Source of the DNA: Ahniella sp.
GTDB taxonomy: Bacteria; Pseudomonadota; Gammaproteobacteria; Xanthomonadales; Ahniellaceae
Reading direction: 5' to 3'
NCBI GenBank assembly: GCA_016712105.1
Contig: JADJRU010000002.1
Location: 62,001 to 126,000, forward strand
DNA: 64,000 nucleotides
Shown piece by piece: positions 57,504 to 64,000 of the stretch. Below the pieces are notes generated by a model. It searched no databases. It was not told the DNA's origin and saw nothing but the letters and a program-made list of their open reading frames with translations. Every line of letters begins with the position of its first letter. Position 1 is the stretch's first letter. Made by a program: the position numbers and the translations under genes.

Positions 57504-58040
57504 TTATTGCTTGTGCTTCGGCTTCAGCTGCGCCAATGCCGCGAAAGGGTTGGGTTTTTTCTCTGACTCGACCGGTGCTGCGTCTTCGGCGGCACTCGTC
57601 CAGGTCCATTCGTCCGTCTCATCGGCTTCAGGCTTTCTCGGCACCAAAGGCAGCGCCAGGATCACCTCGTCCTCGATCACGTCGGCGAGCCTGAGCTCAC
57701 CATCGGCTGTCACCAGCAGCGGTTCAAAGCCGGCCGGCAAAGCCGCCTCGTCTTCTTCCCGCTTGATCAAACCGAGTCGCGTGTCGATGGCCAAAGGCCA
57801 TTCGAAGACTTCCAGCGTACGCTGGCAGGTCAAGGACAGGTGGCCGCTGACTTTCAGATCGATGTACGCCGCAGTCAAAGGATCGCGGCCAAAATCGACT
57901 TGATACGCCAAGCTGCCCTGCGAATCGGCCAAGCTTTCGCTCAGGCGAGTCAGGGAAGCAACAACCAAGGTGCCTTCGAAGCTGCGTGAGGCATTCACCA
58001 TGCGCCACACATCAACCGAATCGGGAAAACCGTTGAACAT
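57504..58040 (-). CDS. yceD: YceD-family (DUF177) protein
   Basis: A 178-residue acidic protein found upstream of rpmF in nearly all bacteria and implicated in 23S rRNA metabolism. Features: GHLSLTCQRTLEVFEWPL (with the single conserved Cys) and ADVIEDEVILALPLVPRK (the conserved D-IEDE-LLLLP-P motif). The ATG at 58040 is selected; the ORF's extension to 58508 overlaps the opposite-strand gene and is not coding. Confidence 0.92.
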   Translation of the reverse strand: MFNGFPDSVDVWRMVNASRSFEGTLVVASLTRLSESLADSQGSLAYQVDFGRDPLTAAYIDLKVSGHLSLTCQRTLEVFEWPLAIDTRLGLIKREEDEAALPAGFEPLLVTADGELRLADVIEDEVILALPLVPRKPEADETDEWTWTSAAEDAAPVESEKKPNPFAALAQLKPKHKQ

Positions 58041-58167
58041 AAGGGCGGCGATACTACGGACATCGGACCGATTCGTCAACCAAATCATTGATTTGCCGGT
58101 CCAGGCCAGATTGTCAGAGGCCGCTAGGGCAGTCAGACTGTACAGACCGAATTCAGGCGGCAAGCCC

Positions 58168-58647
58168 ATGAGTAGCGAGTTGATCATCATCATCGTGCTG
58201 ACGCTGGCGATTTTAGCGCTGGTTTGGCGCGGATTGCGCGCAGTCCGCCGTGAAATGATCCTGAAACAGCTGCTGGACGACGCCGACCTGCTGGAAGCAC
58301 GACTGCTCGACACCCGCACGCGGATGCGCGACCTCGACGCTCTGCTCGGCCGCCTGCCCCCCGACATCACCGAAAGTGCCCGTGCCTCGCTCAACAGCGA
58401 GGCCGGAGTCCAGCATGCGCTGAAGCTGATCCTCCAGCACCGGCTCTGGATCCGCGACAACGTCAAGACCGCAACGGCGAAACAGCTCAACGAGGTGCGC
58501 GAGAACATTCGCCGCTCGCTGGCGAAACTCGACGATCAACTGAAGAAGCTCGATTCGGCCAGTGACGACCTGAAAACCGCCTACGCCAAGTCGGATGCCG
58601 TGATGGGTCGCGCGAGCCAGCCGGATTCGGTGGATTCGGATTCGTAA
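58168..58647 (+). CDS. Small membrane-anchored coiled-coil protein, function unknown
   Basis: 159 residues. One N-terminal membrane helix (SSELIIIIVLTLAILALVW) is followed by a long charged helix with heptad-like spacing (about 25-150: RREMILKQLLDDADLLEARLLDTR..., LNEVRENIRRSLAKLDDQLKKLDSASDDLKTAY). I do not recognise a family. It is transcribed away from yceD with 127 bases between the starts, where no clear promoter was picked out. Confidence 0.7.
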   Translation: MSSELIIIIVLTLAILALVWRGLRAVRREMILKQLLDDADLLEARLLDTRTRMRDLDALLGRLPPDITESARASLNSEAGVQHALKLILQHRLWIRDNVKTATAKQLNEVRENIRRSLAKLDDQLKKLDSASDDLKTAYAKSDAVMGRASQPDSVDSDS

Positions 58648-58694
58648 CGCCGGATCAGGTTCGCTCACAGCCGGTTGAAGTGCCCGGAGAAGTC

Positions 58695-58711
58695 CCTTCT
58701 CCCGTGAAACG
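58695..58711 (+). repeat. Dispersed palindrome copy C, left half (right half at 61063-61085)
   Basis: ccttctcccgtgaaacg ends exactly at the IS. The complementary half cgggagaagatgcccgcagg starts at 61063 beyond the IS. Joined, they recreate the loop of copy B (tgaaacg). Confidence 0.7.
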
Positions 58712-61062
58712 CTGACCTTTACCCATAAGTGCGCTGGACACGAGGAGGTCCAGTGCCCTGTGTGAACACTCGGTACATGTCGGTGAGGTCGTCCAGCCTC
58801 TGTAGCCCTCGCCACAGTGTCTGCGCCCCGGGCTCACCATCGCCTTTGCGGCCCAGGAACCCTCCCAGTTCGGCGACTAAGCGCACCGCCACGCGCAATG
58901 TGGGTGGCGTTTTCGGTGGCACCGGGTTGCGTGTGACCTTGGCCATCAGGGCACGCCACTGATCGTCTTCGAAGTAGGCAGTGCAGGGTACGTTGGGTGT
59001 TTCCCGGCCAAGTTTTACGGCATGGAACACGCGCCATGCGACGACCATATCGATGGCCAGGCACGATTCAAGGCGATCAGCATTGCCCAGTTGCCGATCT
59101 TCGATTTTGCAGCCGCTCTTGAGGGTGCGGTGATAGACCTCGATCTGCCATCGACTTGCGTACCAGGCGAGGCGTTCGCAGGCGTCGTCAAAAGTGTTCA
59201 CCGGGGCGGTGGTGAGCAACATCCATTCGAGTGGCGCGATGCCTTCGGCGGGGGTCTCCTCGCGGCTGAAGACTGCCCAAAGTCGGACCGGCGGCTTTGA
59301 TTTTGAGACTTTGGGCGGCTTGATGTCGACCACAGCGTGCCGAACGCTCATCTGCGCCACGCGTGACTTCCTGGCGCCCTGTCGAGGAACCTGCAGTGAT
59401 TGGATGCCGGCTTCGGGCTGACTGCCCATGAAGTCCCACAGGGATCCGTGCTCCAGTGTCATTCGTCGCGTGCGTTCGGCGCGGATGAGTAGCCGCGCGC
59501 AATCAGGTGTTGCGGTTGCTTCGGCGAGGAATGCGTACAGATCGGCTTCGCGGTCGCCGACACTGATCACCTGTGTTCCCGGGCATTGCTGCTGGAGCGC
59601 GCTCGCTGCGGCGAAGCTATGCAGCCATTTGCGGCTTTCCTTGTCGTCGGTGGCACGCAGATGGCGGGTCGGCCTGCCCTCGAAGCGACCGTCTCGGGCC
59701 CAGCACTGCACATCGATCAGGCCCAGCGGCACGCCATCGGGCGTCAGCGCCAGCGTGTCGTGCATCCACAGCCCCACACTGCCGTCAGATCGGGTGTTCA
59801 GCGGCCCCAATCCCGGCGTGTCCGCAGGCACGCTGTACTTCAGGCTGGTGGAGTCCTGCAGTGCCAGCACGATCGCTCGCCCCTGGCATCGCCGTGCGGT
59901 GGACTCGTAGTGCGGGGCAAGCAAGCTGTCCATGGTGACACTCGAATGATCGAAGAAACGATAGGCTGCCTTGGTCTTGGCCCGACTGCCGCAGGCCTCG
60001 GGCACTTGTGCCTGAGGCTGTGCGTAAAAGTCGCGGACCAGGTTCATCAGCCGTGACTTTAGCCGGGCATCACCCAGACGCACCGTGGCATATTCCTCGC
60101 ATACCCAATCTTGCAGGTCCAGTACCTGCTCAGGCTTGCCAAGCACGCCCAGGCGTTCACGCCAGTTGCGGATCAAGGGATATACATAGACCGCCTTGAC
60201 GCTCCGCGCTCGAGCGTGAGCCGCATCCTGCCGGCCGCGGCCTCGACTGTCGCCCACCCACAGCCAGTTGGCCGCGCGGTAACAGGTTCCAAGGTGAGAG
60301 GCGCGGTCGACAAAGGTCTCCACCAGTACTGGCGAATATCCATAACGGGCAAGCCAATCTTGCGCGAGCCGCTGCAAACAGGTCGCCAGCACATGCGAGG
60401 CCAGATGCTTGACCTGCACGCTGGGCAACAGCAGGAACCGGCTGTTGCAGACCACCTGCTGCAAATGGGCAGTGCGACCGGCATCGTCCCAACCGATGAA
60501 GCGGTCGCGCGGACCGAGACGCCATGCGGGCGCGCTGAATGCAAGCGCCCCAAGAAATCCGTGTTGCGGGCTGACGATGAGATAACGCAGTTGGGCGCCC
60601 ACTAACGGGCCCGAGCCGAGTGGGTGATACTGATCCATCAGGCCACGCCACACCCGACTGGCCTCGCGGTCGCCGGCTGCAACAGGCTTGATCTCCACTG
60701 AACCCAACTCAGCCAAGTCCATCAATACACGGGCAATCCCGGCAATCGGTTCAGTCACAGACGAAGTCTGAGCGCGCGCACGCGTCGGCGCGGGTAACTG
60801 CACCAGCCCCCGCTTCGCCAAAGCGCTCAGGGCGACCCGCGCACTCATCTGCTTGGGCTGCCCCCGCGCATCCATCCAACCCAACCAATCGCACACCCGC
60901 TGCGACAAGGCTGCGCGCGTCAAATCCGATACACCAGCAACCTCAGCGTTAATCCGCTGAATCACCTGCTCATCGAAGTCTCGGCCGCAAATCTGCATGC
61001 CCGAACACTACGCGAACTCAAGCACTGTGTCCAGCGGACTTGTGGGACAGGGTCAGAGCTAG
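58712..61062. mobile_element. IS element of the IS4/Tn5-like type with DUF4338-fused transposase
   Basis: Imperfect terminal inverted repeats are seen at 58712-58741 (ctgacctttacccataagt...) and 61027-61056 (inverse of ctgaccctgtcccacaagt...), matching at 25 of 30 positions and both ending gcgctggacac-like. Six extra bases (agctag) lie between the right repeat and the flanking palindrome half. One long transposase gene fills the element. No target duplication is apparent. Confidence 0.75.
58719..60998 (-). CDS. IS4/Tn5-like transposase with N-terminal DUF4338 (DruA-like) domain
   Basis: 759 residues, two parts. Residues about 1-300 look like DUF4338, the domain of Druantia DruA: YHPLGSGPLVGAQLRYLIVS, GFLGALAFSAPAW, IGWDDAGRTAHLQQVVCNSRFLLLP, VKHLASHVLA, ETFVDRASHLGTCYRAANW. 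From about 310 there is a Tn5-type transposase: ARLKSRLMNLVRDF, CGSRAKTKAAYRFF, first Asp in ALQDSTSLKY, second Asp in VGDREADLYAF, and the YREK-like segment WQIEVYHRTLKSG with the third acidic residue. Such fusions are known among IS4-group elements. The stop lies inside the left terminal repeat. Confidence 0.85.
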   Translation of the reverse strand: MQICGRDFDEQVIQRINAEVAGVSDLTRAALSQRVCDWLGWMDARGQPKQMSARVALSALAKRGLVQLPAPTRARAQTSSVTEPIAGIARVLMDLAELGSVEIKPVAAGDREASRVWRGLMDQYHPLGSGPLVGAQLRYLIVSPQHGFLGALAFSAPAWRLGPRDRFIGWDDAGRTAHLQQVVCNSRFLLLPSVQVKHLASHVLATCLQRLAQDWLARYGYSPVLVETFVDRASHLGTCYRAANWLWVGDSRGRGRQDAAHARARSVKAVYVYPLIRNWRERLGVLGKPEQVLDLQDWVCEEYATVRLGDARLKSRLMNLVRDFYAQPQAQVPEACGSRAKTKAAYRFFDHSSVTMDSLLAPHYESTARRCQGRAIVLALQDSTSLKYSVPADTPGLGPLNTRSDGSVGLWMHDTLALTPDGVPLGLIDVQCWARDGRFEGRPTRHLRATDDKESRKWLHSFAAASALQQQCPGTQVISVGDREADLYAFLAEATATPDCARLLIRAERTRRMTLEHGSLWDFMGSQPEAGIQSLQVPRQGARKSRVAQMSVRHAVVDIKPPKVSKSKPPVRLWAVFSREETPAEGIAPLEWMLLTTAPVNTFDDACERLAWYASRWQIEVYHRTLKSGCKIEDRQLGNADRLESCLAIDMVVAWRVFHAVKLGRETPNVPCTAYFEDDQWRALMAKVTRNPVPPKTPPTLRVAVRLVAELGGFLGRKGDGEPGAQTLWRGLQRLDDLTDMYRVFTQGTGPPRVQRTYG

Positions 61063-61112
61063 CGGGAGAAGATGCCCGCAGGCCGGCAGAATCTGTCGAT
61101 CGACAATATGGA

Positions 61113-61239
61113 CTTCTCCCGCTTGCGGGAGAAGATGCCCGCAGGGCAGATGAGGGCAATCTGGCGACAAACCAATTTCGGAGCCAATCCGCCCTCATCC
61201 GGCCTTCGGCCACCTTCTCCCGCTGGCGCGAGAGAAGGG
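61113..61239. repeat. Two inverted copies of the dispersed palindrome (D and E)
   Basis: Copy D at 61113-61159 (cttctcccgcttgcgggagaag + tail) and copy E at 61191-61239 in the opposite sense (tail + caccttctcccgctggcgcgagagaagg). Face to face they can form one large hairpin just after the sua5/tsaC stop at 61243. Confidence 0.75.
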
Positions 61240-61242
61240 TTC

Positions 61243-62222
61243 TTAACTGCCTTCGATATCCTGATCACGCGCGGTTGCTGCACGTTGCAGTCGGTCGCGC
61301 ACTGCTGCCCATGACGCATCGGCGGGTGGTGCCTCAATGAGGATCCGGTCCGCGCCTTCGATGTCGAGCATGCGCAACGCGGCATACAGATGCCGCGCAT
61401 ATCCTTCCGCATCGGCCGGTAATCCAAGGCCCTGCATCGACGAGGGCAGGGGGCCGATCGACAGCACGCGCGCGGATTCGTCGTCGGCGTGGAGTTCACG
61501 ATATCGGGCGGGCAGGCGGGACTTGTCGACCAGTTCCGTGCTGGTCCGTGGCGCATAGTGCGAGGGCCAGCGAACCCGAAACACGCGGCGAGAGGAGCCA
61601 GCAGCGGGCTCCGTTGTGGCGAAAACATCCGGTCCCAGTATCGCCTCGATCCCGCTGGGCAATCCGGCCAGGGCGAAGATTCGTGCCTTTGGCCCGGACA
61701 GATCCACGATCGTCGATTCGATGCCGACGGCAAGGTCCGCCGTCCAGCACCACCGGCACGGCATCACCGAATTCGTCGCGAACATGCTGCGCCGCAGTCG
61801 GGCTGACGTCGCCAAAACGGTTGGCAGACGGCGCGGCCAGTCCGCCGCCAAACGCGCGCAGGACCGCCTGCGCCCAAGGATGGGATGGCACCCGCACACC
61901 AACCGTGTCCTGGCCGCCGGTGACCAGATCGGAAACGTCCGGCTTGCGTTTCAGGATCAGGTCACGGGCCTGGCCAGAACGCATCAGCGAGCCTGAGTGC
62001 GGCCGCCGGACGTCGACAGCCCAGTGTTCCAGCGACTCATCGGCTACATGCACGATCAGCGGGTGATCGGCCGGGCGACCTTGGTCGCAAAATACGGCGA
62101 GGGCTTGTTCATTCCGCGTCACCGGCGAGACCATAAACCGTTTCGGTCGGCAAACCGACGAGATCACCGCGTTTGAGCGCGGCAACCGCTTCGTCGATTT
62201 CGTCCGCGCGGATCGGCAGCAT
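61243..62222 (-). CDS. tsaC: L-threonylcarbamoyladenylate synthase, Sua5 type; several frameshifts
   Basis: Makes threonylcarbamoyl-AMP for t6A tRNA modification. The pieces, in order, lie in three frames: RADEIDEAVAALKRGDLVGLPTETVYGLAGDA (start ATG 62222), then GRPADHPLIVHV, VTGGQDTVGVRVPSHP, APSANRFGDVSPT, then GIESTIVDLSG, and a C-terminal Sua5 extension with SHYAPRT and RILIEAPPAD. Breaks lie near 62110 and 61735, and there are probably further compensating indels near 61965-61985, where FWPGPLTLILK is garbled. The gene is surely functional in the organism; the sequence here is not reliable. The start overlaps the ppa stop (tgatg). Confidence 0.85.
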
Positions 62223-62764
62223 CAGAAATGCGGTTTGTCCGGGCTGACTGGAATCGTTCGATCGACTTGAGGATTTCGGCTTCTGCTTTGGCCGGGCCAC
62301 CCCAGCCCTCCACCTTCACCCACTTGCCCTTCTCCAGGTCCTTGTAGTGCTCGAAGAAGTGCTGGATGCGATCCTTGGTCAGATCAGGCAGATCGTCGAT
62401 CGTCTTGACGTTGTCGTAGGCCGGGAACACCTTGCCTGACCGGTACGGCGATGATCTTGGTGTCTTCACCCGCTTCATCGATCATGTTCAGCATGCCGAT
62501 CGGCCGCACGCGGATCACACAACCCGGTACCAGGGGCAGCGGCATCACCACCTGGACGTCGGCTGGATCGCCATCACCCGAAAGTGCGGATATAGCCGTA
62601 GTTGCACGGATACCGCATGGGCGTGGTCAGGACGCGGTCGACAAAATGGCGCCGGATGCCTTGTCGACTTCGTTCTTGACCGGTTCGGCGTTCATCGGAA
62701 TTTCGATGATGACGTTGACGTCGTGCGGCACGTCCTTGCCGGTGGTGACCAGATCGAGTCCCAT
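62222..62764 (-). CDS. ppa: Inorganic pyrophosphatase (family I); frameshifts
   Basis: About 180 residues, hydrolysing PPi. It starts ATG 62764 ([23 protein letters not shown]). Fragments in different frames match the family: [19 protein letters not shown] sequence near 62600, the [15 protein letters not shown] active-site region near 62560, [14 protein letters not shown] near 62450, then [34 protein letters not shown] and [10 protein letters not shown]. Breaks lie near 62640, 62590 and 62450 and near the 3' end. Corrected, it ends with TGA at 62222-62224. Confidence 0.88.
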
Positions 62765-62825
62765 GGTGTTGCTCCAGAATAAAAGTTGATGAGCCTGAGT
62801 GTAACGGCGACTGGAAAGCAATTAC

Positions 62826-63347
62826 TCAATCCCAGGCCAGGGCCGGGTCGAGGAAGAACATGCGCTTCCAGCTTTCGCGCGCCGGACGCCAATGCCAGGG
62901 CAGCGGCAGCAGGCTCAGTTTCGTGTAGTGGAGGTGGTGCCTTGCCGCGTGCGTTGCCGGAATCGCCGACCGTCCCCACGACATCACCGCGTGAGACAAA
63001 GACCGGCCGATTCATCGATGGTGTCGAGATGCGCGAAGTAGTGCAGACGCCATTTCGGTCCGAGCACCAGTGCCACATTCCCGCCGCGTTTCAGCGTGCC
63101 CCGGTAAACCACGATTCCTTCCACGGGGCTCACCGCGGCGCGTCCGCGCGGCGCAAAAACGTCGATGCCCTTGTGGGTGCCGGATTCGCCCCACGGGAAA
63201 TGCCAAAAGGACTCCGAGTTGAAGTCATCCTGATGGCGCGATCGACCGGGCATCAATGCCGATTCGGCACAAACAAGGCAACAACACGACGAGAAGGCAG
63301 GCCAGGAGGAAGCGACGGAGTTTCCCGGCTTCACTGGCGCGCACCAC
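62826..63347 (-). CDS. M23-family metallopeptidase (LytM domain), membrane-anchored; frameshifts
   Basis: About 170 residues. The probable start is GTG near 63347 (VRASEAGKLRRFLLACLLVVLLP, a membrane anchor). It is followed, after a shift near 63250, by FWHFPWGESGTHKGIDVFAPRG (first zinc ligands His-x4-Asp), VSPVEGIVVYRG, WRLHYFAHLD, and, after another shift near 63000, VSRGDVVGTVGDSGNARG and a damaged HLH motif (reads APPLHE). The corrected frame ends in FFLDPALAWD at 62826. It would be a peptidoglycan endopeptidase or an inactive LytM regulator. Confidence 0.75.
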
Positions 63348-64000
63348 GCTGCCAGTGAGGAACTGCACCGTGCGCGTGATGTGCAGCACGTCGATCTGTT
63401 CATCGGATTGCGGCAGCGGTGCAAACGGAGCGCCGGTTTCTGACGATGCGGATGGCAGCCTGGTCGAGGATCGTGGCCACTGCGTGATCGATTTCACCGA
63501 TTCGGAGGTGCCGTCGCGGCGCACGGCAGCGTGACGACGACTTGCCCGGTGATTTTCCGGCGCCGCTTCTTCAGGAAAGTTCAGGCGCCGATTCGCTCGA
63601 TTTTGGCGACCCAGGCGCGCGTAGTAGGACGCATAGGCGTACTCGCGGGTGTTTGCCGAGATGAACTTGCGTCGTGGGCGCTTTGCGTATTGCCTGCGTT
63701 GGCGATCCACTTCCGCAGCCAGTTGCGCCATTTCGAGGCTTCGCTCAATCAATTCCTGGCAGTCAGTGCGTCGAGTTTGGGTACCTCGCGCTGTTGTTCG
63801 GTGATCGGCTTGACCTCGAAGTCGGCATTCTTGCCGCCGGTGAGCACGGCTCGGGGTGTCGCTTCCTGCGGTTTCGGTGCGCCGGCCTTTGTGGCAGCGG
63901 CGCCAGACCCGGACGCCTTGGGGATCGGGCTGGTTTCGGTTGGCGCGGTCGACTGCTCTTTTCCGATTCGCCGCCGCCTTTCTGGTTGGCGTTGGCCAGG
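63331..64000 (-). CDS. tonB: TonB-family energy transducer, C-terminal part (runs off the right edge; frameshifts)
   Basis: The visible parts are ERSLEMAQLAAEVDRQRRQYAKRPRRKFISANTREY, YASYYARLGRQ, LNFPEEA, VRRDGTSESV and IDVLHITRTVQFLTG. These are the TonB C-terminal fold and the charged Lys/Arg region that precedes it in Xanthomonadales TonB homologues. The reading frame is broken several times (around 63590, 63550, 63480), and the 3' end is not certain; a stop at 63331 in the third frame is one candidate. The Pro/Lys-rich spacer and membrane helix would lie at 63780-64000 and beyond the window. Confidence 0.7.

Noticed and set aside
1..64000. tRNA or rRNA genes
   Set aside because: I looked in the gaps between genes and saw no cloverleaf-like or rRNA-like sequence. 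A dedicated tRNA search was not possible here.

Overview
The window is GC-rich bacterial chromosome, most likely from a gammaproteobacterium of the Lysobacterales (Xanthomonadales). I infer this from gene content (TesA-YbbA-YbbP block, yceD-rpmF-fabHDG order, Sua5 and TonB genes), from many long PKD/TPR/GGDEF and Rhs proteins, and from a dispersed palindrome (ttctcccg...cgggagaag followed by a gatgaggg tail) of the kind common in that group. No rRNA, tRNA or CRISPR array was seen. A warning applies throughout: at least a dozen otherwise well-conserved genes are split by single-base frameshifts, several at homopolymers, and the damage is heaviest in the last 3 kb. Most of these are probably sequencing or assembly indels, so I annotate such genes as one locus and give the break point.

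Layout. 1-5.3 kb: end of an unknown gene, a TPR-GGDEF diguanylate cyclase, and a secreted propeller/PKD protein whose leader can fold into a long structured RNA. 5.7-9.1 kb: a signalling block with a Ser/Thr kinase fused to a formylglycine-generating-enzyme-like domain, a double-FHA membrane protein and a small zinc-finger protein. 9.2-12.3 kb: surface polysaccharide or LPS genes (GT4, O-antigen ligase-like, GT2). 12.35 kb: OsmC. 12.9-19.5 kb: a seven-gene, translationally coupled lipid-modification operon (desaturase, FAD oxidoreductase, DUF1365, cyclopropane synthase, DUF2878, DUF1295 reductase, second methyltransferase). 19.6-28 kb: tcdA, a racemase-like protein, tesA, an ABC exporter pair and a TonB-dependent receptor.

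28.2-51.2 kb is a toxin/defence island. It holds two long Rhs genes with nearly the same core but different nuclease tips (AHH-type and NucA/NucB-type), each followed at once by a candidate immunity gene; two further Rhs fragments; an AbiEii-type nucleotidyltransferase pair; a zeta-toxin-like kinase pair; a lone NYN-domain nuclease; and five copies of one DDE integrase. Every integrase copy is followed by the same ~250-bp hairpin-rich non-coding module ending in ttggWacgggaca. The copies separate the toxin modules like punctuation, with no terminal inverted repeats that I can see. This is the most unusual part of the window.

51.2-64 kb: a compact TraB/GumN protein, a GNAT acetyltransferase, hutG with a DJ-1/PfpI protein, the fatty-acid and ribosome cluster (fabG, fabD, fabH, rpmF, yceD, without plsX or acpP), a membrane coiled-coil protein, an IS element whose transposase carries an N-terminal DUF4338 (DruA-like) domain and which sits inside a dispersed palindrome, and then sua5/tsaC, ppa, an M23 peptidase and a TonB gene that runs off the right edge.
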